Assembly (NCBI GenBank): GCA_002392835.1
Contig: DGHX01000033.1
Location: 4,315-19,626 of the forward strand
Source: Prevotella sp. UBA3837
GTDB lineage: Bacteria > Bacteroidota > Bacteroidia > Bacteroidales > Bacteroidaceae
Length of the DNA: 15,312 nucleotides
Direction: 5' to 3'
Shown here: positions 6,123 through 14,600 of the stretch, piece by piece
How positions within the stretch are numbered: position 1 is the first letter of the stretch
How the letters are laid out: every line of letters starts with the position of its first letter
Made by a program: the position numbers and the translations under genes
The notes under the pieces: model-generated
Databases searched by the model: none
Seen by the model: the letters and a program-made list of their open reading frames with translations, nothing else
Told to the model about the DNA's origin: nothing

Positions 6123-9050
6123 TTATTCTGCCAGGACCTTACGGCTGCTGCCGTCGGCTCCGCGCACGATGTTCAGGCCGCGCCGGGGTGACTGCAGCCT
6201 CATGCCCGACGGCGAGAACACCTGTTCGGCGCCCTCGGCAGCCACGGCGATGGGACTGATGGCGGCCTTCAGCTCGTCGGCGGTCTGCGTGGAGAAGCAC
6301 CAGCCCAGCACCTCGGCATCCGACATCTTCTGTGTGAAGACGAAATAGAGATACTCGCACAGGCGCTGCTGCCCTGCGCTGAGGTCTACGGCGATGGTCT
6401 GCTCATCGGCACCGGCGAAAGCGGCGGTGGCCAGGGCGGTGGCGCCCGGCATCTCGGCGCGCACCTCCAGTGTGCCGGTGCCCTTCACCCGCAGCAGCAG
6501 GCTGCGCGCCGGCTGGCCATACAGGCCGAAGTCTACGCCACGCACCATCCACCAGTTGCGGGTGTCAATGGCGGCCATGTTGCCCGGCTGCCACTGGAAG
6601 GGGTCAACATAGTTGGCCATGGACTGCTGCGGCCCGTCGATGGTGGCCGTCTGTGCGTCGAGGGCGTATATCTTCATTCGTGCCTCCATGACCTGTATGG
6701 GATTGACCTGCACTGAGCGGTAGCCGCCGCTCAGGCCCTGCTGCTGCTCCAGCCACTGGGTGTGGTAGAACAGGTAGTATCGGCTGCCGAATTTCTGCAG
6801 GTGGCTGTGGTTGTTGCCGTAGGGATAGCCCAGCACGCCGGGGTTGGGCAGCACCTCGCCCTTGTAGCTCCAGTTGTCGGCCAGCGGGTCCTTGGCCGTA
6901 AGGTAGACGATGCTGCAGGGCGTGGGCGCCGTGGCCTTGCTGTACGACGACCAGTCGCTGGCGATGGTCCAGCGCGTGCAGTAGCTGAACACCCAGTTGC
7001 CACCCATGTAGTTCAGCTCGTTGGCCTCGAAGTGGCAGGGTGCCGAGATGGGCTTGATGTCGCTGCCGAGGCTGACCATGTCGCTGCCCAGGCGCACGAT
7101 GCGTGCGTTGCCGGGCTGCAGGTCGGTGCCCTTCACGTCGCCTCCTCCGAAGGTGAGGTAGGCCTCGCTGCCATTGCTGCACACGCCGGGATCGATGATC
7201 TGCGAGATGATGCCCAGGCCGGGGGTCGACCGGTCGATGAGTGCATGACCCAGCGGGTCGGTCCAGGGGCCGGTGGGCGAGGTGGCGGTGAGCACGCCGA
7301 TGCCGTTGGCGCTGTTGGTGAAGTATAGGTAGAAGTGAGTCTTGCCGTCGGCCTCCTCACGGCTGACGATGCTGGGTGCCCACGAGGTGCTGATCCACGG
7401 TGCGATGGCCTTCACGTCGATGACGCCGTGGCGTGTCCAGTTCACCATGTCGGTCGTAGACATGCACACCAGCTGCGTGATGTGTCCGTAGCTGTTCTGC
7501 TGCAGGCCGCTGGTGTAGTCAAACTCCTGCTGGTCGTTGGTGCAATAGACATAGAGGCGCCCGTCATGCTCGATGGCGGTGGGGTCGGCCGTATAGCAGG
7601 AGGCCAGCAGGGGGTTGCCGTAGGCGGGCTGCTTGGGCGTGTAGACCATCTCCTCGGCCTCGGGGCCTTGGGCTTCGCCCTTGACGAACTGGAAGGTGTA
7701 GAACATGCCGGGCAGCAGCTGCAGGCGCACCTTCGACGTGCCGTTGACATACTTCTCGCTGACATCGCTGCGCAGGGCGTTCACCGTCTGGCCCGTCACC
7801 ACCTGTGTGATGTGCGTGGGTATGAACGGTATGGCCACGGTGAGGTTGTAGGTGTCAGTGGCCGAGGGGTTGAGCACCATCACGGTGATGGTGTCGCCCG
7901 AGGGACTGATGTAGGCCGAGCCACCCTTCAGGGCGGTGTTGGCCGACAGGGTAGAGCGTATGCGCGTCTTGCCCGTGGCATACTTGGCATAGTGGCTGAA
8001 GACATAGGCGCGCTTCCACAGCTGCGTGTCGCTGCCGCCGTGGTTCGATGCAAAGAAATGGGTGTACATGGAGTAGTAGACGTAGGCGCTGTAGCCCGCC
8101 TTCATCACCTGCTCGATGTTCTCAATCATGGGGTACTCGGCACTGAAGCTGCCGTCGTAGCCGCTGGCGTAGTCGATGAGGAACTCGGTCATCCACATGT
8201 GGCGCCCTGACTTCTGGGTCACCGACTGCACGAAGTCCCAGTTGTTGGTGCCGTAGCAGTGGTTGCCCCATACGTCGATGTTGTCGGTGGCGTCCTTCAT
8301 GGTCACCAGCGTGTTGTTGTAGTTGTGCTGCCCCCATCCGAAGCACTCAGGCCCCATGACGCGGCACGAGGGGTCGAGCCTCTTGCGCAGCGCCTTCACC
8401 ATGGCGGCCATCTCCTTCGGGCTGTAGATGCAGCTCTCGTAGCTGGCGTGCTCCACGCCGTTGTCGGTGGCGGTGGGGGTGTAGTCGCTCTCGTTCTGCA
8501 CGGAGATGATGTCAATGGGGCAGCCCTTGCGCTCCATGGTCTGGCGGTAGCGCTCCAGGAAGTCGGCAAAGTCGTCGTAGCAGTCGGGGTTGATGGCTCC
8601 GCCGTTGCTGCCCTCGCCGCCCCAGCTGTGCTCCACCAAGGGCCACACCCAGGTGCCGAAGTCGTTCTGGTACTTGTTGGTGTTATGGGTCTTGTATTTC
8701 TTGGGTGGTGTCCACGGCGTGGCGAACACCTGCAGGCCGGGGTTCAGCTGTCGGGCCCACTTCACGGGGTTGCCGTATTCGCCCCAGTTGTTCTCGTTGG
8801 GGTTGATGCGCAGGCGCATGATGTTCAGGCCCACGCAGCCCTCGCCGGTGCCCCAGAGGCGGCGCACCTTCTCCTGGCTGTAGACGTCGCGCCAGTCGGG
8901 GGTCATGGCAGTGCCGCCGAAGCCGTCGATGTATTGATACCTGGTGCTGGACGATATGGTGAGCGTCGACGATTTTGTGGTCTGTGCGCCCATCGGCAGG
9001 GCTCCGGCCATGCAGAGCAGGGCAGCACACAGCAGTTTGTTTATCTTCAT
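6123..9050 (-). CDS. Two-enzyme fusion: GH30 xylanase-like plus GH43, with CBM6-like module and sorting-like tail
   Basis: Large secreted enzyme combining probable backbone cleavage with debranching. A signal peptide (1-22, cut near PMGAQ) precedes a GH30 barrel of about 25-455, including the C-terminal beta-sandwich typical of GH30: YIDGFGGTAM start, acid/base E187 in SVQNESDYTP, nucleophile E289 in HMWMTEFLID. A GH43 propeller follows (about 475-800): base D489 in CYTADPTAIEHDG, D620 in IIDPGVCSNG, acid E675 in CHFEANEL. Residues about 820-905 (NWWMVRGVDFGLYG onward) look like CBM6, and the protein ends with a tail containing SPRRGLNIVRG. Both catalytic sets appear intact. GH30 members act on glucuronoxylan, arabinoxylan or other beta-glycans, so xylan is an inference from the GH43 and GH98 neighbours. 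The upstream gap is 247 bp and the downstream gap 213 bp, both carrying inverted repeats. Confidence 0.9.
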   Translation of the reverse strand: MKINKLLCAALLCMAGALPMGAQTTKSSTLTISSSTRYQYIDGFGGTAMTPDWRDVYSQEKVRRLWGTGEGCVGLNIMRLRINPNENNWGEYGNPVKWARQLNPGLQVFATPWTPPKKYKTHNTNKYQNDFGTWVWPLVEHSWGGEGSNGGAINPDCYDDFADFLERYRQTMERKGCPIDIISVQNESDYTPTATDNGVEHASYESCIYSPKEMAAMVKALRKRLDPSCRVMGPECFGWGQHNYNNTLVTMKDATDNIDVWGNHCYGTNNWDFVQSVTQKSGRHMWMTEFLIDYASGYDGSFSAEYPMIENIEQVMKAGYSAYVYYSMYTHFFASNHGGSDTQLWKRAYVFSHYAKYATGKTRIRSTLSANTALKGGSAYISPSGDTITVMVLNPSATDTYNLTVAIPFIPTHITQVVTGQTVNALRSDVSEKYVNGTSKVRLQLLPGMFYTFQFVKGEAQGPEAEEMVYTPKQPAYGNPLLASCYTADPTAIEHDGRLYVYCTNDQQEFDYTSGLQQNSYGHITQLVCMSTTDMVNWTRHGVIDVKAIAPWISTSWAPSIVSREEADGKTHFYLYFTNSANGIGVLTATSPTGPWTDPLGHALIDRSTPGLGIISQIIDPGVCSNGSEAYLTFGGGDVKGTDLQPGNARIVRLGSDMVSLGSDIKPISAPCHFEANELNYMGGNWVFSYCTRWTIASDWSSYSKATAPTPCSIVYLTAKDPLADNWSYKGEVLPNPGVLGYPYGNNHSHLQKFGSRYYLFYHTQWLEQQQGLSGGYRSVQVNPIQVMEARMKIYALDAQTATIDGPQQSMANYVDPFQWQPGNMAAIDTRNWWMVRGVDFGLYGQPARSLLLRVKGTGTLEVRAEMPGATALATAAFAGADEQTIAVDLSAGQQRLCEYLYFVFTQKMSDAEVLGWCFSTQTADELKAAISPIAVAAEGAEQVFSPSGMRLQSPRRGLNIVRGADGSSRKVLAE

Positions 9051-9109
9051 AGTTATTTATGCATTTGTTATGGTAATCAATTCACTGAACTTTCCCACCC
9101 TTTTATTAC

Positions 9110-9281
9110 AACCACAGATTACACGGATTACACGGATTTTGGCTACGCCAGTTTTTTGCTGCGCAGATTTCGGAAGGATTGCACAGATTACTGCGCGAAG
9201 CAATCTGTGAAATCCCCGTCAAATCGCCGCGAAGCAGCTGTAATCGCTTATAAATCTGTGACATCTGCGTAATCTGTGGTT
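9110..9281. repeat. 172-bp intergenic element with 30-bp imperfect terminal inverted repeats (CACAGATTACACGGATT family)
   Basis: The left arm 9110-9139 starts AACCACAGATTAC and contains two ACACGGATT units. The right arm 9252-9281, read on the other strand, starts with the same 13 bases and agrees at about 25 of 30 positions. Inside, CACAGATT (9182-9189) pairs with AATCTGTG (9202-9209) in an inner hairpin, and GATTGC (9177-9182) with GCAATC (9200-9205) is an alternative. The element fills most of the gap between the CotH and GH30-GH43 genes. There is no open frame inside. It looks like a non-autonomous repeat or a MITE-like element. Confidence 0.75.
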
Positions 9282-9297
9282 CTTATAAAATATTTAG

Positions 9298-11691
9298 TCA
9301 TTTCACGAGCACCTTCCGCCCGTTGAGCAGGTACAGCCCTGGGCGTGATACGGTGGTGCCCACGCGGCGGCCCTGCAGGTCGTAGTAGACGCCGGGCTGC
9401 TGTCTGTGAGCCAGCGAGGGCGGTGTGCCGATGTCCTGATGCTGGGCCGATGGCACGAGGTAGATGCCGCTGACGGTGGCCGTCTGTCCCCAGTCCACCT
9501 TCAGCGCATTCAGGTGGAGGAAGGGGTCGCGGCGCACCTCATTCGACGTGGTGTTCATGGTGCGCAGCTGCTCCAGCGGCACCACGACGGCCTGCAGCTC
9601 ATCGTCCCAGTAGGGGTCGCCGTCGTTGAAGCTGACCACCAGCTGCTTCCACGGGCCGTGGGCCACCAGGCGGTTGGCCAGCAGTCGCAGGCCGTTGCCA
9701 CGCCCGCGCAGCACTATGTAGTCGTAGGCGGAGAGGTCGGCAAAGACGTCGTGGTCTACGGCCGACTGTCCTGCCACTACGGCTCCGTTGCTCAGCTGCT
9801 GTCCCAGAGCCCAGTCGATGCTGATGGGCTGTTCCAGGGGCTGTGCGTCGGCTCCGCTGCCCGTCCAGCGGTGGAACATCTGTGCCGTCATGCGCTGCCA
9901 GCCCTGCGGCATGTCGAAGTCATCGATGCCCACGATGGCCTTGACCTGACTGAGCACGCGCTCCGTGCGCACGGGGAAATACTGGTTGAGCAGGCGGCGG
10001 CGCTCCGCCATGTAGGTGCCGTCAACGGTATAGAGCTGTCCGCGGGCCTGCCACGGGTGCACGTCGCGGCGGTAGTCGCCCCAGCGTGCTGCCTCGGCAT
10101 AGAGGGCCGAGCTGATGGTGTTGTAGAGGCTGTCCCACAGCTGCACCACGCTCTCCTGTCCCAGCAGGCCGTCGGGGGCCAGCACCTCCTTGGCGCGGTG
10201 CAGATAGCGGCTGGCGAAGCTTTCGTTGTGCAGCAGGTTGTGGAAGATGCCGGTGGGCGAGGCGTTGCCGCTGTTCTTGCCCGTCACGTTGTCGTTCTCG
10301 CCGAGGAGGATGCTCTCCGAGTCCCAGCAGAGGAAGCGGAAGCCCTGGCTCTCGGCACCACGGCGGCGCACGGCGTACCAGTTGTGGTGGTCCCAGTCGT
10401 CGTTGCCCACATACTGGTTGATGAGCATATAGTCAATGAACTGGTCCACGTCGAGCAGCGGCTCGGCCTGCGGGTCGGCGAGCCCGTCGGCCCCGAGGCC
10501 CTGCAGGCGGAGGTATGCCTCGTCGTCAGCGGCATCGGCTGCGGCCACCTCGGCGGCCGTCTGCACCAGCTGCTGCCAGGCCAGCATGTCGCCCTCGGCG
10601 GCTTCCAGGTGGTTGCCGCCGTCCTCCTCAATCTTGATGACGTCGATGTCGGACTTGCTGCCGCCCAGGTGATCCTTGCCGTACTGGTCGTCCACGCGCT
10701 CGCTGAGGTTGTAGATGCCCCAGTACATGCCGTTGATGAACAGGTTGACATACAGGGCGTTCACGGCCGTATGGCCCATCTTGCGCTGCATGCGGCGTGC
10801 CCACACGTCGCGAGTGTACTGTGCCTTCTGGCGGTTGCCCTCGTCCCAGTGCTGCCAGCTGTGCCCAAAGTGGCAGCGCAGCACCAGCTGGTCGAACTTG
10901 GCGGGTTCGTCCTCGCCGTAGAGGGGGTACTGCAGGGTCTTCTCGCCATACTCTTTCTTGAACACCAGCCGCAGCGAGTGCTTGGGGTTCTTCTCGGCCA
11001 TGCGCCCATGTCCGCCATGCAGCCGCAGGCCGCAGGTGACGCTGAATCCCTCGCCAGGCAGCTTGTTGCCGTCGGCCCCGAACAGCTCGGCACTGGCCGG
11101 ACGCGTCCATCCGTGTCCGGTGGCATCGCCCTGCGGCGGTCCGGTGAAGATGTATATGCCTCCGCGCAGCGAGTCGTTCTCGTGGCTGAACAGGTTGTCG
11201 CGGTCGGTGACGATGCTCAGCGCGGGCAGGCTGGTCAGCCCCGCCCGAATCTTCCGCATCAGCGCCGGGTCGCGCGTCATCTCCGGATCCATCTCATAGT
11301 CGGCGGTGGCGGTGCCCCAGATGGTGCTGTAGCTGCCCCACTGTGCGGGATAGCCCTCGGGGCTGTTGCCCTGGCGCAGCACGTCGTCGGGGAAGAGGTA
11401 GGTGGCTGTGGCCACGGGCGTCGTGGGCTGTCCGTCGGCACCGAGGGCCACGGCCCTGATGATGGTGTTGCCCTTGATGAGCAGCGGCTGGCTGTAAGCG
11501 GTGCCCTGGGCCGTGGGCTCGCTGCCGTCGAGGGTGTAGCGAATGTCGGCTCCCCCACCCTCTTCGCTGCTGATGGTGAGCAGGAACTGTGAGGTGTAAA
11601 AGCCATGCGGCTGGCTGAACACCAGCCGCTGGGCTGTGGCCAACTGACAGCCTGCCAAGACTGCCACCAGGATGAGGAGTGTGTTTCGCAT
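9298..11691 (-). CDS. CotH-kinase family protein with chitobiase/hexosaminidase C-terminal-like Ig domain and sorting-like tail
   Basis: Secreted or surface protein of the CotH family, atypical protein kinases first defined on the Bacillus spore coat; the target here is unknown. The N-terminus MRNTLLILVAVLAGCQLATA is hydrophobic and holds a possible lipobox (LAGC, Cys15), but cleavage after ATA by signal peptidase I is also plausible. Residues 25-98 (IRYTLDGSEPT) match the CHB_HEX_C-type Ig-like domain. The CotH region spans about 215-480: RLHGGHGR, KHSLRLVFKKEYG, NLFINGMYWGIYNLSERVD, then NDDWDHHNWYAVRR and FRFLCWDSE. D432 or D434 with N437, and D457, are the candidate catalytic and metal-binding residues. 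A beta-sandwich of about 605-745 and a tail (YDLQGRRV...RPGLYLLNGRKVLVK) complete it. It starts 6 bp after the GH98 stop, implying translational coupling. Kinase activity is a family-based inference. Confidence 0.85.
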   Translation of the reverse strand: MRNTLLILVAVLAGCQLATAQRLVFSQPHGFYTSQFLLTISSEEGGGADIRYTLDGSEPTAQGTAYSQPLLIKGNTIIRAVALGADGQPTTPVATATYLFPDDVLRQGNSPEGYPAQWGSYSTIWGTATADYEMDPEMTRDPALMRKIRAGLTSLPALSIVTDRDNLFSHENDSLRGGIYIFTGPPQGDATGHGWTRPASAELFGADGNKLPGEGFSVTCGLRLHGGHGRMAEKNPKHSLRLVFKKEYGEKTLQYPLYGEDEPAKFDQLVLRCHFGHSWQHWDEGNRQKAQYTRDVWARRMQRKMGHTAVNALYVNLFINGMYWGIYNLSERVDDQYGKDHLGGSKSDIDVIKIEEDGGNHLEAAEGDMLAWQQLVQTAAEVAAADAADDEAYLRLQGLGADGLADPQAEPLLDVDQFIDYMLINQYVGNDDWDHHNWYAVRRRGAESQGFRFLCWDSESILLGENDNVTGKNSGNASPTGIFHNLLHNESFASRYLHRAKEVLAPDGLLGQESVVQLWDSLYNTISSALYAEAARWGDYRRDVHPWQARGQLYTVDGTYMAERRRLLNQYFPVRTERVLSQVKAIVGIDDFDMPQGWQRMTAQMFHRWTGSGADAQPLEQPISIDWALGQQLSNGAVVAGQSAVDHDVFADLSAYDYIVLRGRGNGLRLLANRLVAHGPWKQLVVSFNDGDPYWDDELQAVVVPLEQLRTMNTTSNEVRRDPFLHLNALKVDWGQTATVSGIYLVPSAQHQDIGTPPSLAHRQQPGVYYDLQGRRVGTTVSRPGLYLLNGRKVLVK

Positions 11692-11697
11692 GGTGTT

Positions 11698-14600
11698 TTA
11701 TTTCCTGAATATTTTCTTTATCTCTCCGTTGGCATAGCGCACGATGTTCAGGCCCGGGCCCATCTCGCGGCGCTGGCGGCCGGAGGCATCGTAGACGGCG
11801 ATGACTGCCGAGGGGCTGAGCGTGGCAGGAGCGTCGACGCCGCTGGCCAGGCTGACCACATTGACGCTGCACTCCAGCAGCAGGTATTCGTCGTAGCCCG
11901 AGCTGCTGTTGCTCTGGTTCGAGAAGCTGATGACGTAGTTGTCCTTCTCGCTGACGGTGAACTCCAGTGTGCGGTTCGTGGCTGAGCCGATGCTGGCCGA
12001 CGTGCTGCCGTTGGCATTGGGCGTGGCAGTGTGGACGGCCGACGAGGCGATGCTGTAGCCCTTGCTGTTCAGTATCTGCACCTTGTACATGGGCGTGCCC
12101 TTCCAGGCGGCCATGGCGTAGGTCAGGCGGTAGGTGCCGGGCTCCAGCGTGAGCTTATAGCCGCTCTGCCGTCCGTACTCGGCCACCTTCTCGCGCCAGT
12201 AGACGGCCTTGCCCTGGTGGCCGCTGAAGCCCGTCATGACGCGTGCGCCCATGCTGTAGGTGTTGGGATATTCGTGCACCTCGTCGTTCTCCTGCACGCA
12301 GCGCCAGCCCGGCGGCATGGTGCCGTTGGCGACGCCGCTGAAGTCGAGCTTATAGGCCGACGAGCCGTCGGCGAAGACGGGCTGCAGCGTCAGGTTGTCG
12401 TTGGGCATGACGACGGTCACCTCCGTCTGTCCTTCCTTCACGCTGATCTTCTTCCCCTGCGAATAGAAGACGGAGTTCACCACACGCAGCTCCTTCAGCA
12501 CATAGCCCTCGGCGGCGTCCACGCGCAGGGTGACGGTGTCGCCCTCGGCGGCCTCCTGCTTGTCGGGCACCAGGGTGCCGTGCTCTCCCGCGCGAACATC
12601 TATATAATAGGTCATGGGGGCCACGTCAGCGGGGCGGTAGCTCACCTGGTCGATGTACATGGGCAGCGCACCGGTGTTGGTGATGGTCAGGTTGTTCTGG
12701 CCCACCCGCATCGTGGCCGCCATCTGCACGTAGCGCCACTCGTTGGTGGCCGTCTTCTTGCACTTCAGCAGCTGTCGCTTGCCGTTGACGATCATGACGA
12801 TGTTGCCCTCCTTCGAGTTGCAGGTGTAGCGCACGCTCACCACGTAGTCGCCCTCCTGGCCTTCCTTCAGCTTCAGCTGGTGGCGCAGTGCGGCGCTGCT
12901 GTTGGTGCCCATGTCCATGAATCCGTTGCCGCTGTGGCCCTTCACGCTGGGGTACCAGTTGAAGGGGTCGGTGACGCAGCTCTTCACGTTCTTGAAGTCC
13001 ATGTCCTCGGCCTCGATGAGTATCTCGCCGCGGTACAGCTGGGGCTGCTGGGGCAGCGACAGGGGCTGCAGGGCTATGGCGGGCTGCTCGGTAGCAGAGC
13101 GGTCGGCGGCGCCGCTGCAGCTGATGCTCACGTCGACGGCACCGCAGTGGCGCACGGTGAGGGTGTAGGTCTGGTTCTCGGCATCCCACTCAGGCGTGGC
13201 GCTCGTGGTCGTAGAGTTCTTGACGTACGGGTGCTTGCTGAAGGTGTAGGTGGGCTCCTGGGTGGCACCACGCACGATGATGACATCCTGGCGCAGGGCG
13301 GTGCTGTCGGTGCGGTAGTTGTTCAGGTAGAAGTCGATGTGGTCGCTGTACTCGCGGACGAGGCCGCTGCTCAGCTTGTCGTACTGCAGCTCCAGCTCCG
13401 AGCAGGTGTTGTACTGCAGGGGGATGACGGCCTTGGCCGTGGTCTTCTTGTTCAGGTAGCTGTAGGGGGTGTAGGTGACGAGCTGGTTACGGTAGCGGTT
13501 CACATAGAGGTCGCCGGTAGAGACGGCGGGGTACTGCTTGTTGAAGTCGCTGACCTTACTGGTCTGCGAAGCCCAGCGCGAGGTATAGGCGGTCTTCTTC
13601 ACCTGCACGGGAATGGCGTTGGCCACGTCGTCATAGAGTCCGGTGACCATGGGTATGGCGCCGTAGCGTCCGGTTTTCTTGAAGTAGCAGAAGTTGTCCA
13701 TCCACTGTCCGTTGCCGCGGTTCATGGGGTCGGTCTGCTTGTACAGGCCGTCGTAGAGGTCGCCCCAGGTGGCATAGCGCTGCTCGTCGTTGCCCGACGT
13801 GACGTTGTTGATGATCACAATCTTGGTCTTGCCCACCACTTCTTCGCGCGTGGGGATGTAGAGTGTGCCGTCGATGACCTTGCGGAACATGTCGATCCAC
13901 ACGCCGTTCATAATATCGAAGCGCTGCCAGTTGCGGCGGCGGTATCCGTCGGCGTCGCTCTGTCCCACCTCGTGGAAGCACTCCTCGCGCCAGGTGAGCT
14001 CAGGCCCGTCCCACACGGCGCCGCCGTTGACGCAGGTCTGCTCCATCACCGTGCCTATGCCGGCGGCAGCGGGGTACTTGTGGCCGTGGCCCTCGCCGAA
14101 GAGGGCATCCATGGCTCCGTTCCAGCCGCAGTTGTCGTAGCGCACGCCGTAGGCACGCGTCAGACCGCTGATGAAAGGTCCGAAGCTGACGCTCTCGTTG
14201 TTATAGAAGCACGAGCTGGTGGTGTACTTATAGAGGAAGAGCATACTCTCGGGGTATTTCTTACAGGCCTCGAGCAGTGCCGGGGTGTGCTTCAGCTCGC
14301 CGATGGGGTTCAGCGGGTGGCTCCAGATGTTGCCGCAGAAGCTGACGATGAGCAGTCCGCCGTACTGGTGCGACATCTCCACCAGGCGAGCGAAGAGTGC
14401 CCAGCGGGTGGTCTGCGCCGAAGAGCTCTTGTCGCCGGCCTCGTCGAAGCCCCAGAACTGCTCGGCGTAGTTCCAGCCCAGGAAGTTGGGGAACTTCTTG
14501 AAGAAATACTCGAAGGTCACCATGTCGTCGTCCTGCAGGTGGGTGTGTCCGCCGCTGGCAGGCTGGCAGGTGAAGAACATGCCGTTCTGCTGGCACACCG

